From Sphingomonas sp. BAUL-RG-20F-R05-02 (GTDB lineage Bacteria; Pseudomonadota; Alphaproteobacteria; Sphingomonadales; Sphingomonadaceae): 64,000 nt of DNA. This document shows positions 1 to 8,519 of this stretch, in pieces. Within the stretch, counting starts at the first letter, position 1, and each line of letters opens with the position of its first letter. The stretch is from assembly GCF_022662305.1 (NCBI RefSeq), contig NZ_JAKNQH010000006.1, positions 1 to 64,000 of the forward strand. Reading direction: 5' to 3'. The notes below the pieces were generated by a model, which saw only the letters and a program-made list of their open reading frames with translations, ran no database searches and was not told the origin of the DNA. The translations under genes were made by a program, and so were the position numbers.

Positions 1-72
1 CTTTTAGACAAAAACACCTTCGAAGCAGACGAAGGCTCGTTCCAGCCTCAGGGTCCGCCCGTACGAGGTTCC

Positions 73-963
73 CTAGAATGGTGGTGGGATGGCGCGCTGC
101 AAACGCATTCTGACGATCCGTCCATCAACTATCACGAGGCCGGCGATCCAATCACCGCCGAGGAACACTGTCAGGCCCCGGGCCACACGACTTTTAGTAG
201 TCTTAAGGTCAGAAGCTTTAAGGATATTAGGAAATGCTGTCTCTGAAGGACCGGCAAACGTCGCTTCACCGATTGGAAGCGATGCCAGAGCTTTCTTGGC
301 GTCGTTTATGATGCGCAGGCCGGGTACTGGGGTTAGTTCGGGATGCTCTCGCTGAAATGCGAGCATCTCGGGACCTTCTTTATCCACGAGCGATAACGAG
401 TAGCCCAACCGTCTGCCCTTTTTAGCAGCCTCGCTAGCCGCTGCTAGCAGGCGGACTGCCTCGAGAGCGCTCTGTTTTTCCTTGAGGCTTGGAATAAAGA
501 ACGCATATTTTGGCGCATTGCAGGCCAAAGCTCCGCGCGCCTCCCCAATCCAACGATAGGCTACCTCGGTTGTCAGGTTGATCGGACGTCCACCAGACGC
601 ACTCGAAATTTCTGGGCGGCTGACTGGCTGAAGGTAAGTGGTAGCGATAGTCCGTTGGCAGAAGCCTGATTGCTCACTCAACAAGGGCTTGAGGTACAGT
701 TTAACCCGTGTGGGGACGACTCCGCCAGGCGGCGGTGGCGGCTCCATGCCCTGTGCGCCTACAACAACTTCCAAGACAGGCAGGTGTCCGGGAGCGAGTA
801 AAGCGTCGCCTAAGGCCTGTGGCGGCAGCGCTTTCGCTTCTTCCGGGCTTATTGATGGTCCTTCAGGTCGTAGTTGAAGCGTGGTCGTTGTCCGGGGCTC
901 TGCCGCGTACAGGGCGGAAGGCACGAGGATCAAGGCAGCCATCGTCATGTATCGTCGCCACAT
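73..963 (-). CDS. Secreted protein of unknown function
   Basis: I do not recognise the family. The reading frame is open further upstream, but I chose the ATG at 963 because it is followed at once by a typical export signal (MWRRYMTMAALILVPSALYA, then AEP), predicting a 296-residue secreted or periplasmic protein. ATGs at 948 and 942 are alternatives within the same signal. The mature part has a proline-rich segment (EPPPPPGG) near residue 75, two cysteines and a hydrophobic C-terminal strand (LTVFLGGDWIAGLVIVDG) that could be the core of a small beta-rich domain. It has no operon partner: the next minus-strand gene starts 1.8 kb away, across non-coding or decayed sequence. Coding is supported by the signal peptide and the long open frame. 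Confidence 0.6.
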   Translation of the reverse strand: MWRRYMTMAALILVPSALYAAEPRTTTTLQLRPEGPSISPEEAKALPPQALGDALLAPGHLPVLEVVVGAQGMEPPPPPGGVVPTRVKLYLKPLLSEQSGFCQRTIATTYLQPVSRPEISSASGGRPINLTTEVAYRWIGEARGALACNAPKYAFFIPSLKEKQSALEAVRLLAAASEAAKKGRRLGYSLSLVDKEGPEMLAFQREHPELTPVPGLRIINDAKKALASLPIGEATFAGPSETAFPNILKASDLKTTKSRVARGLTVFLGGDWIAGLVIVDGRIVRMRLQRAIPPPF

Positions 964-1781
964 TATCTTTGTCGCTCCACGCAGCCACCACCGTCTCCTT
1001 GTGGAGTCAGTCAAAGGCTCGCGCAACGACGACATATGGGCGACAGCCGTCGGTTTGTTTTTCTTCCAGACAGACGCCGGCTTGCTATCGGACGACAAGC
1101 CCGCAAAATGGCAGCTTGGAACGGACTGCCGCCGCACATTTCCGCGCACGCGCGCGAGGCGTGTTCAATTTCGAACGCTACCCATCATCGACAGAGTCAA
1201 GGTGGTGATTTGTTCGGACAAAGCGTTGCATGTGAAAGCCCAGATGCAGTCAGACTCTTATTCATTACTTCTGGCGAAAATAGGGCTGAGGCATTAGCGT
1301 TCTCCGCTTTTAAAGAGCCGATGACAAAAGGCTCGACCGTAGGTTTCAGAGCGGATCGCTTTCAAATGCGCGGGTACCTCGCAGAAGGCGCGTATCGCAA
1401 CCTTGTGACACTTGGAGCTGGCTAATTAGGCTGCCTGAGGGACGACCGGCCGCTTCTATGAGTATCGACGTGATCGGAGCGTCTGGAGTTGGGCGACCGC
1501 GGAAGGTCCGGTCCTGGTCGGCGATGGTGGGATCGCTGCCCATCCCTTCCCTTCGGCGCAACGACCTACAAAGCGGCATATGGCTGGGCTTGGGAGATCC
1601 CCATTTTCGGCCATCTGTTCAGCTAAAGATCGGGGCAGCCTAGCCTAGATAGTCGAGTGGCTAGCTGCTTCATCATCTCGCGATGGCGCCGAACGCTCGC
1701 GACCATTACGTAAAGCCTGAGGAAGACAACGGTCCGTTTTGCGTAGCTCGCAGGTGCGTTTCTCGTTTTTCCCCGTAGTGA
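964..1781. other. Apparently non-coding stretch
   Basis: I see no convincing gene here. The open frames are short, lack ribosome-binding sites and give low-complexity, arginine-rich translations typical of chance frames in GC-rich DNA. The right edge runs into the permease remnant. Confidence 0.5.
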
Positions 1782-2014
1782 GGCGTTCGGTCTATCAGCC
1801 GAAAGATTGCTCGTGGAGCTCCCAATACCATCGGCGGCGCAACAGCGTCACCTGCTGCTGACCGTGCCATCGTCTTTTTGGTGTTTGCCGCAGCGGCACC
1901 GGTGGCGTCCATGATCAGCAACCTGCCGATCGCGATTGCGCGCGGAAGCGGTGCCGGCGTCTCCGTCGCCTTCCTGATTGCCGGCGCCATCCTGATCGCC
2001 TTCACCACCGGCTA
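1782..2014 (+). pseudogene. Remnant of an APC-family amino-acid permease, N-terminal part
   Basis: From 1866 to 2014 the plus strand reads as a membrane segment (AIVFLVFAAAAPVASM, ISNLPIAIARGSGAGVSVAF, LIAGAILIAFTTG) closed by TAA. It resembles the first two helices of APC-superfamily permeases, which typically carry an 'AAPV..M..N.P.A...G.GAG.P.AFL.AG' pattern, preceded by a polar N-terminus (NTIGG). An in-frame TGA at 1779-1781 precedes it and the frame has no ATG start before the helices. A stop replaces the residue that normally follows FTTG. No later part of a permease is seen downstream, so this is a truncated relic. The family assignment is from pattern memory only. Confidence 0.45.
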
Positions 2015-2121
2015 AACGTTCGGTATCAGGCGTTCTAAAGTGACCGCGCAATGGGTTGAGGTCGTGGAATCTGTGTGAAAACACGGGCCGAACGCTACGC
2101 CGGATGTTCCAGGCTCATTCT

Positions 2122-2802
2122 CTAGCCGACTTTGCGTATGTAGAAGAGGTGCGGACCGACTTGGGCGACCTTCGTCATTGAATTGCGCCAGTAAGGAACG
2201 ATCCAATCAGCATGATAGTGCGTCGCTTTACCCACGTCGGCGAACACCGCTCCGGCTAACGCGCGACGCGCAGCTCGCTTGGCCAGCGACCAACCGACAT
2301 GCACCGGCCGGCGCTGGAGTGAACCATCGCAGGTGAAGGAGAACTGGCACCCGGCCGGGCGGCCACAGCCTTGATATACAACTCCGCAAATTGTTGCTGG
2401 AAAGCCAGGCGCACGCAGCCGATTTAGAATCACTTGCATCACCGCACGCTGTCCACGTTCATCGTCGCCGGCTTCGTAGAGCGCCGCTGTCGCCAGACAC
2501 TCGGCAGCCTGTTCGCGTGCAGCGCGGCCGCCGCGAAAATAGAAGGCCTCGGCGCTCACGAGTCGATCCGTCTGAATTGACACCGCTACATTTGAGGCCC
2601 GGGCCTGCGCCACCGTCATTGGCTCAGCAACATTCAACTCGTGCGGCGTAGGCAGCAGCGTTGCCACTACCAGTAATAGGATGCCAGCCGCAGCGAGCAG
2701 CAGCAGCAGCCCGCGTTCGGGCGCACCGTTGCGCTTGGCGCTCCGCTTTCGAGGGCGCTGGCGCCGCGCAGGCAACAAAGACTTTTTTGATCGCTGCGGC
2801 AC
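2122..2802 (-). CDS. Membrane-anchored SleB-like cell wall hydrolase
   Basis: The 226-residue protein starts with a GTG at 2802, preceded by AGGAAAAG at a good distance. A basic cytoplasmic head (about 30 residues) is followed by one transmembrane helix (LLLLLAAAGILLLVVATLL, about 32-50) and a periplasmic domain. The second half matches the Hydrolase_2 (SleB/CwlJ) domain: 'CLATAALYEAGDDERGQRAV' with the invariant glutamate, 'VILNR', 'ICGVVYQG', 'CQFSFTCDG' and 'ATHYHADWIVPYW'. Family members act as lytic transglycosylases or amidases on peptidoglycan. In a Gram-negative the likely role is wall remodelling rather than spore germination. No operon partner is evident. Confidence 0.85.
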   Translation of the reverse strand: MPQRSKKSLLPARRQRPRKRSAKRNGAPERGLLLLLAAAGILLLVVATLLPTPHELNVAEPMTVAQARASNVAVSIQTDRLVSAEAFYFRGGRAAREQAAECLATAALYEAGDDERGQRAVMQVILNRLRAPGFPATICGVVYQGCGRPAGCQFSFTCDGSLQRRPVHVGWSLAKRAARRALAGAVFADVGKATHYHADWIVPYWRNSMTKVAQVGPHLFYIRKVG

Positions 2803-3170
2803 GATCTTTTCCTAGCTGCGGATATGCCGAGAGGCACGCAAACACGGAAGATTGACATACGAGTTGAGACGTGGACCTCCGCAATCGATGCCGAGGCTTG
2901 CTTTCACCTACTCGCGCGCTGCACACTCGACCCAGAATTGGACGTTCCAACCGAGCTGTCCGCGATCAAAACTTCGATCATTTGTTCATATCGGGCGGCT
3001 GCCTTTTGGAAAGCTAGATCAGCCGCCCTCACGTCCTATTGCTTGTCAGTAACTCTTGGCAAGATCGCCGGTGGCGGGTCGAGAGTCTTTCCAAGGATCA
3101 GGAGTTCGTCTGCCACTAAGCATCACCGACCACCTTCAGGATATCTCGCAACTGCCCAGTGGAAGGATGA
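2803..3170. other. Intergenic stretch without a recognised gene
   Basis: The 368 bases between the SleB-like gene and the 3' end of the transporter hold only short chance frames with atypical, rare-codon-rich composition. No terminator hairpin followed by a T-run was seen. Confidence 0.45.
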
Positions 3171-4535
3171 TCAGTGCCCCGTCTGGAGCGGCGTCGGACC
3201 AGCATGATGGGGAATATCATACCCGCTCCGATTACTGCGCCTCCTGAGCGTGGCGATAACCAGCGCGGCGAAAACTTGAGCGCCGGCTAGCATGGCCAAC
3301 GTCAGCCACAAGGCGTCATGCAATCCTTGCATTCGGCCAATCAGGATCGGACCGGCTACCCCGCCAACGCGGCTGAACGCGACTGCGGTACCGACGCCAG
3401 TTCCGCGCAGCCGTGTCTCGTAACTCGCCGCCGTGAAATTGTTCATGACGGCGTGGGTTCCGAATACAAAGAACCCCGCGCCCGCCACTGCCGCGAATGC
3501 GAAGCTGCCGTGAATAGTGAATGCAAGCAAGATCAGCGAGGCCGCCGCACCAAGGAACCCGACGGCCATGACCGCAACCCGGTCGACGCGATCGGCCGAC
3601 CAGCCGGCAACGGCGCCGCCCAGGATCTGCATGGTCATGAGCAACGTGCCATATCCGAAGGCCGTCTGCACCGCAGCGCCCTCGTGAAGCAGAATCGAGG
3701 GGAGCCAAGCGGTCAGGCCGTGCAGGCAAAACAGGCTGAGCGCGCTTGCCAACCAGATGGCGATCGTCGTCGCGCGGTGATCGCGGTCGAACAGCATGGC
3801 GATGCCACCACCTCGCTCAATTGTGCCGGTCTCGAAACCGCTCGCCTGCCGGTAGATCGACGCACGATCCGGCCGCGCCTTGGCCAGCACCGTCGCGACT
3901 CGGGTCCAGTCGCCTCGCGCGGCGAGAAAACGCACAGATTCCGGCAGCACCGCGTGGCACAGCAGCGCGATCAACAGCGCGGCCGAGCCGACGCAATAAA
4001 GCGAGTGCCAGCCAAAGTCCGGCGCGAGGGTAAGCCCGGCGATGCCGGCGAAGATGCCGCCAAGCGAAAATGGCAGCACGAACGAGATGGTCGCATAACG
4101 GTTCGCGTAGCGCGCCGGCGCCCATTCATTGATGTAGACAAACGCGATTGGCGACAGCATGCCGAGCGCAATCCCCAGGCCGGCGCGTAGAGCGCAGAAG
4201 ACGACGAAGCTGTGCGCCAGCAGTGCAAGCGCGAGGCTGGCGAGCCCGAGCAGCCAAATCCCGGCGAGCATCACCCGCCGGCGCCCGAAGCGATCGGCAA
4301 GCGGACCTTGCAGCAGGGCGCCGATTGCCAGTCCCGCAATGCCGAGCGACAGCATCAGCCCGATCTGCTGGCTGGAAAGGCTCCACTGCGCCTTCACATA
4401 GGGAGCAACATATGCGGCGTTGAACAGATCGTAGCCGTCGATGAACAACACGGTCCCGATCAGCGCGGCGAAGCGGATATGTGCCCCCGACAGGGGCGCG
4501 TCCGCCATCTCTTTCTCTACGTCGATCAGGTTCAT
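3171..4535 (-). CDS. MFS aromatic acid:H+ symporter (AAHS family)
   Basis: A 454-residue, twelve-helix major facilitator protein for uptake of an aromatic acid. Near the N-terminus it carries 'LFIDGYDLFNAAYVAP', the DGYD signature of the AAHS family (PcaK, BenK). The loop 2-3 motif 'GPLADRFGRRRVM' is a canonical MFS motif A. The start at 4535 has a strong site (AAGGAG, 6-7 bases before ATG). It is the last gene of the minus-strand aromatic cluster, 45 bases after the FAH-family hydrolase, so the imported compound is probably the substrate of that pathway. Which acid is carried cannot be told from sequence. Confidence 0.9.
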   Translation of the reverse strand: MNLIDVEKEMADAPLSGAHIRFAALIGTVLFIDGYDLFNAAYVAPYVKAQWSLSSQQIGLMLSLGIAGLAIGALLQGPLADRFGRRRVMLAGIWLLGLASLALALLAHSFVVFCALRAGLGIALGMLSPIAFVYINEWAPARYANRYATISFVLPFSLGGIFAGIAGLTLAPDFGWHSLYCVGSAALLIALLCHAVLPESVRFLAARGDWTRVATVLAKARPDRASIYRQASGFETGTIERGGGIAMLFDRDHRATTIAIWLASALSLFCLHGLTAWLPSILLHEGAAVQTAFGYGTLLMTMQILGGAVAGWSADRVDRVAVMAVGFLGAAASLILLAFTIHGSFAFAAVAGAGFFVFGTHAVMNNFTAASYETRLRGTGVGTAVAFSRVGGVAGPILIGRMQGLHDALWLTLAMLAGAQVFAALVIATLRRRSNRSGYDIPHHAGPTPLQTGH

Positions 4536-4580
4536 GTCGCTCTCCTTGTATTTGTCTCGCTCGGTCGATCGGGCCTGTGT

Positions 4581-5420
4581 TCAGGCTTCGTCGATGACCG
4601 GGTTGGTCAGCGTGCCGATGGCGTCGATGGTGATCTCGACGGTATCGCCGGCCTTCATCCACACCGGTGGCTGGCGCTTGGCGCCTACGCCGCCCGGCGT
4701 GCCGGTCAGGATCAGGTCTCCCGGCGACAGGTTGGTGAAGGTGGAGCAGTAAGCAACCAATTCGGGTATCGGGAAGACCAACTGGTCAAAGCGCCCCTGC
4801 TGCATCACTTCGCCGTTGAGGCGGGTAGTGATCGACAGCATTTCGAGCGGCCCGATCTCGTCGGTTGTCACCATCCAGGGTCCGGAGGCGCAGGTGCCGG
4901 GGAAGTTCTTGCCGGGGGTGAACTGGCCGGTGTGCCACTGGAAGTCGCGGATCGAAGCATCGTTGGCGCAGGCGAAGCCGGCGACATGATCCATTGCATC
5001 CTCGCGGCTGATCCGGCGACCGCCCTTGCCCACGATCAGCAACAACTCGCCCTCATAGTCGAGCATGGTCGATTCCGGCGGGCGGCGGATCGCCTCGCCC
5101 GCGGCGATCTGGGTGTCTGCGAAGCGCGTGAAGATCGACGGATGATCGGTCTTGGCCCGGTTGGTCTCCTTGCGATGATCCTCGTAATTGTGGCCGACGC
5201 AGAGGATCTTGCCAGGATTGGGGATAATCGGCAGCAGGCTCACCTCGGCGAGCGCCAATGTCGGCTCCAGCCCCTTGATTGAGCCGGGCAACCAGCTGGC
5301 GGCGATTGCCGCCTTGAGATCGGCCGGTGCATCGGGTCGGCAGCCGAGATCGGCGATCTGGTCGTCAATCACCGCGCCATAGCTGGCGCGATCGCCGATG
5401 CGATAGCTGATGAACTTCAT
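4581..5420 (-). CDS. Fumarylacetoacetate hydrolase (FAH) family protein
   Basis: A 279-residue enzyme of the FAH superfamily, which cleaves or decarboxylates beta-diketo acids late in aromatic degradation. Typical motifs are 'ILCVGHNYEDHRKE', the metal-binding block 'LDYEGELLLIVG', 'GPWMVTTDEIG' and the C-terminal 'LILTGTPGGVGAKRQPP'. The N-terminal lead domain (about 70 residues) is that of FahA/UGL-type proteins rather than the short HpcE type. The ATG has AAGGAA upstream. It lies between the GlcG-like gene and the aromatic-acid importer. In this context it should hydrolyse or process the ring-cleavage product made by the dioxygenase at 7608-8519. The exact reaction (fumarylpyruvate-, acylpyruvate- or dienoate-type) is unknown. 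Confidence 0.88.
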   Translation of the reverse strand: MKFISYRIGDRASYGAVIDDQIADLGCRPDAPADLKAAIAASWLPGSIKGLEPTLALAEVSLLPIIPNPGKILCVGHNYEDHRKETNRAKTDHPSIFTRFADTQIAAGEAIRRPPESTMLDYEGELLLIVGKGGRRISREDAMDHVAGFACANDASIRDFQWHTGQFTPGKNFPGTCASGPWMVTTDEIGPLEMLSITTRLNGEVMQQGRFDQLVFPIPELVAYCSTFTNLSPGDLILTGTPGGVGAKRQPPVWMKAGDTVEITIDAIGTLTNPVIDEA

Positions 5421-5462
5421 CGGTTGGTTCCTTCGATAAGCGACAGGGAAAAGTCGGCCGTT

Positions 5463-5909
5463 TTAGCCATGGTGCGAGCCGCCGGGATCGGGGACGAGGC
5501 CGACTGCGACGATCCCGGCGATCGCACACGCCTCGTCAATGTCGGACTGATCGCCGCTGATGCCGACGGCACCGACGATCCCGCCGTCGGCGGCGCGGAT
5601 CAGGACGCCACCAGGCGCGGGAACGATGCGCCCCGCGGTCACCGCCGACAGTGCGGTAAAGAAAGAGGGTGAGGCAGCCGCGCGCTCGGCAAGCGTCCGG
5701 CTGCCGCTGCCCATGCCGAGTGCGCCATGCGCCTTGGCGGTGGCGATCTCGGCGCGGAACAGGCTGGCCGCTTCGTTCCGTTTGAGCACAAGCGGATGGG
5801 TGCCGGCATCGAGCACCACCACCGCCAGCGGCTTGGCATCGCGCGACGCTGCGTGTGCCAGCGCGGCATCGACGATCCGCGTCGCGACCTCCAAGGTTAG
5901 GCGGGTCAA
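5463..5909 (-). CDS. GlcG/HbpS family protein (DUF336)
   Basis: A 148-residue protein of the GlcG/HbpS haem-binding-like family. The sequence shows the family's alternating small-residue pattern: 'ATRIVDAALAHA', 'PLAVVVLDAGTHPLVLKRNE', 'ALGMGSGSRTLAERAA', 'GGVLIRAADGGIVGAVGISG'. The start is a TTG that overlaps the TGA of the upstream hydroxylase (TTGA), so translation is probably coupled. The domain is common in aromatic and glycolate operons, where its role is poorly defined: accessory or haem/corrinoid binding is proposed for some members, and others are annotated as enzymes without proof. Calling it a catalytic step here would be a guess. Confidence 0.82.
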   Translation of the reverse strand: MTRLTLEVATRIVDAALAHAASRDAKPLAVVVLDAGTHPLVLKRNEAASLFRAEIATAKAHGALGMGSGSRTLAERAAASPSFFTALSAVTAGRIVPAPGGVLIRAADGGIVGAVGISGDQSDIDEACAIAGIVAVGLVPDPGGSHHG

Positions 5910-7471
5910 GCTGCCACGCTCTCGATCACGGGCGCACCGACGCCGCGCAGGAACGCATCGAGCAGCGGACCGACGTCGGCCGCGGTGCGGGCGGTGCCGA
6001 ACACATAGAAATCGGGGCGGACGAGCACGGCAACGGCGTCATGCGCCGCCAGCCAGGCTGCCAACGTGTCCGATTGCAGCGCCTCGATCGAGACGACGCC
6101 CCCGCCGAGGCGCTTGAAGGCATCCGCGCTGGCGGCATCGAGCACCGGATCACCGGCAACGAACAGCCGCAGCCCCGCGCCGGTGACATCGTCGAGCAGG
6201 TAGGAAAGACCCTCGGCATCGGTTAGCCGCGGCTGGATGAAGCGCTCCCCTGCCCCGGTGCTGGCGGCGAGCACCAGCCCGGTGATGGGGCTGATCAGAT
6301 CCGCCGCGGTGTGAACAGTTCGCGTCGCCTCACGCTCGCGTATAATCCGGTCGCGAGCCGCGGCAGCGAAGGGGTCGAGTTCGCATATATACTTCCCGGC
6401 TTCGATCGCCGCGGAAATCACCGCGCGCACCTGCGGCTCGCGTTCGCCTTGATAGCCGTCGAGCAACGGTGCGCCAGCCAGGTCACGATGCACCAACGCC
6501 AGCTTCCAGGCTAAGCTGGCGACGTCGCGCATCCCATGGCACATCCCCTGCCCGAAGAAGGGCGGGGTCTGATGCGCGGCATCGCCCGCTAGGAATACAC
6601 GGCCGACCTGCCAGCGATCTGCGACCAGTCCGTGGAAGCGATAGGTCGCCGCCCGGACCACCGTATGCGGCACATCGCCTACCCATGGCTCGATCAACGC
6701 GGCGACGCGCTCGGGCGCGCGCATCGCCTCGTCCTGCTCGCCCGGCAGCAACATGAATTCCCAACGGCGATGATTGCCACGCCCCGGCACGATCGTCGTC
6801 GGTCGACGTGGGTCGCACAGCATCACCGAGAGCTGCTGGAGATCGGCCCCGATCGGCAAGCCGGCGTAAGGCGGGAAGGTGACCGGCCCGTCCATCTCGA
6901 CGTCCACCACCAGCCATGGCTCCTCGAACCCGATGTCAACTAACGACACGCCCAGCATTGCCCGGGTCGGGCTCGACGCGCCGTCGCAGGCGATAACGTG
7001 CCCTGCCCGCACCTGAACACCGCCATCGGCACGCTCTAGCGCGATCGTCACGCCATCGGCGTCCTGGTTGAGCCCGATTGCGCTGGCGCCCGTCCAAAAA
7101 GTGACGTTGGGCATCGCCGCAAGCCGCTCGCGCAGTAGCGCCTCGAGTTCGGGCTGGTAGAAGAAATAGTCGTTCGACCAACCGAAGCGGCGCGCCTGGC
7201 CTGCGGTGCCGAGATAACGCAGGACGCCGCCGTCGGCGCCGATGTGGAGGTGACCCTGGGTGTCGCGCGCCAGCGGCTCGAAACCATCAACCACCCCGGC
7301 CGACTGGAAGATCCGCATTACCTCATGGTCGATGTGGACGGCGCGCGGCAGCGGATAAGGATCGGCCTGCTTCTCGACCACCAGCACGTTAAGACCAGCG
7401 CGCCCGAGCAGGTTGGCGGCTGCACCACCCACCGGGCCGCAGCCGATGATCACGATGTCGAAGTCCTGCAC
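5906..7471 (-). CDS. FAD-dependent aromatic hydroxylase, MhpA-like
   Basis: A 521-residue class A flavoprotein monooxygenase that should hydroxylate a phenolic ring. It begins with the Rossmann motif 'IIGCGPVGGAAANLLGRAG', has 'LPRAVHIDHEVMRIFQSAG' as in 3-(3-hydroxyphenyl)propionate hydroxylases, and the FAD-ribityl motif 'GDAAHQTPPFFGQGMCHGMR'. The C-terminal extension (thioredoxin-like, about 120 residues) is usual for the MhpA/PheA type. The frame is open further upstream, but GTG at 7471 is preferred: it follows AGAGGA by five bases and directly precedes the beta strand of the FAD fold. The stop overlaps the next gene. An operator-like motif lies about 65 bases upstream. Confidence 0.9.
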   Translation of the reverse strand: MQDFDIVIIGCGPVGGAAANLLGRAGLNVLVVEKQADPYPLPRAVHIDHEVMRIFQSAGVVDGFEPLARDTQGHLHIGADGGVLRYLGTAGQARRFGWSNDYFFYQPELEALLRERLAAMPNVTFWTGASAIGLNQDADGVTIALERADGGVQVRAGHVIACDGASSPTRAMLGVSLVDIGFEEPWLVVDVEMDGPVTFPPYAGLPIGADLQQLSVMLCDPRRPTTIVPGRGNHRRWEFMLLPGEQDEAMRAPERVAALIEPWVGDVPHTVVRAATYRFHGLVADRWQVGRVFLAGDAAHQTPPFFGQGMCHGMRDVASLAWKLALVHRDLAGAPLLDGYQGEREPQVRAVISAAIEAGKYICELDPFAAAARDRIIREREATRTVHTAADLISPITGLVLAASTGAGERFIQPRLTDAEGLSYLLDDVTGAGLRLFVAGDPVLDAASADAFKRLGGGVVSIEALQSDTLAAWLAAHDAVAVLVRPDFYVFGTARTAADVGPLLDAFLRGVGAPVIESVAA

Positions 7472-7535
7472 GTTGATCCTCTCCGCACTGCGTGCTCGCT
7501 CGGAAGTTGAGCCTTGAGTGCACCCCGGCTTAACT

Positions 7536-7553
7536 ACGGTCAAATGATGGAAA
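7536..7553 (-). promoter_or_regulatory. Candidate LysR binding site, copy 1
   Basis: The top-strand sequence ACGGTCAAATGATGGAAA recurs with a single mismatch at 9581-9598. Both copies lie upstream of a minus-strand gene of the aromatic cluster and in the same orientation (65 and 54 bases before the start codons). It sits in a 136-base gap between the dioxygenase stop and the hydroxylase start, so the hydroxylase-led half probably has its own promoter here. Confidence 0.55.
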
Positions 7554-7607
7554 ATGAGATGGTGCCCACGATTGGTGATGGCTAATTGGGGCCACCGGCG
7601 GGGTCGC

Positions 7608-8519
7608 TCAGATCGCCAGCGTGAAAGGGATGGCGAGTTGCGCAGCCGTGCACGCGTCTGACTTGGGGGGCGCGATGCCCCATTGATCGGTGCGGCCTGG
7701 CGCCCACGTCCAGTCTTGCGGACCGCCGACCCGGTAATCGTCGTCGACCTGCAGCACCTCGGCGGTATGCTCGACGACGAAGCCGAACGGATCGACGAAA
7801 TAGGCGAACACGTTGTCGCCCGGCCCGTGGCGCCCCACCCCCCAGGCGATCGGGAAGCCGTTGTCGACCAGCCGGCCGGAAGCGACCATCACCCCTTCCC
7901 AACTGGGGAGGAGGAAGGCGACGTGGTTGAGCGTGTCGACCGGCGCCTGCGCGATCACCACGCTGTGGTGATCGCTGTTGGTGCGCACGAAACCCATCAT
8001 CTTCGATCGATCGGTAAGGCGGAAGCCGAGCTGCTCCTCAAAAAAGGCGACATCGGCGTCGACGTCGGTGCTGTTGATGTTGACGTGCGCCAGCCGCTCG
8101 GGCCGGTCACGCTGCAGCGGCGCCGCGTCCGGCCGATGATCACCGTGGACGATTCTGATGGTGCGCCCGCGCGGATCGGCAAAGGCGAAGCCAGTGCCTC
8201 CCGCAGGCTCGTTGGTTATAAGGCCGACCGGCTTGACCATGGCGAGGCCCGCCTCCCTGATCCGCGCTGCCAGTCGCTCAAGCGCCTCCGCAGATGCGGC
8301 GCGAAACGTCATGTCGCGGATTGCCGCGACGCCACCGGCTCGCAGGCCGAGCAGATAGGAATCGTCGCCCGTGCCGCGCAGCCACAGCCGATCATCGTCA
8401 CGGTCCGCGACGGAGAGCCCCCAGACTTCGGTGTAGAAGGCCTCGGCCCGCGCCAGATCAGGTACCTGGAACTGGACGCTGCGCAGGCTCTCGATCAAAA
8501 AGTTGTTAGAAGTCATCAT
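7608..8519 (-). CDS. Type I extradiol ring-cleavage dioxygenase (VOC fold)
   Basis: A 303-residue protein with two tandem vicinal-oxygen-chelate domains, the length and layout of BphC/TodE/XylE-type catechol dioxygenases. The predicted Fe(II) ligands are all present: His145 ('AHVNINS'), His199 ('LNHVAFL') and Glu250 ('GFVVEHTAE'). The C-terminal 'FAYFVDPFGFVVEHTAE' block is the family signature. It should open a catecholic ring meta to the hydroxyls, after the decarboxylase and hydroxylase. The ATG at 8519 overlaps the stop of the upstream gene by four bases (ATGA), with a second ATG directly after it. The true substrate is not predictable. Confidence 0.9.
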   Translation of the reverse strand: MMTSNNFLIESLRSVQFQVPDLARAEAFYTEVWGLSVADRDDDRLWLRGTGDDSYLLGLRAGGVAAIRDMTFRAASAEALERLAARIREAGLAMVKPVGLITNEPAGGTGFAFADPRGRTIRIVHGDHRPDAAPLQRDRPERLAHVNINSTDVDADVAFFEEQLGFRLTDRSKMMGFVRTNSDHHSVVIAQAPVDTLNHVAFLLPSWEGVMVASGRLVDNGFPIAWGVGRHGPGDNVFAYFVDPFGFVVEHTAEVLQVDDDYRVGGPQDWTWAPGRTDQWGIAPPKSDACTAAQLAIPFTLAI

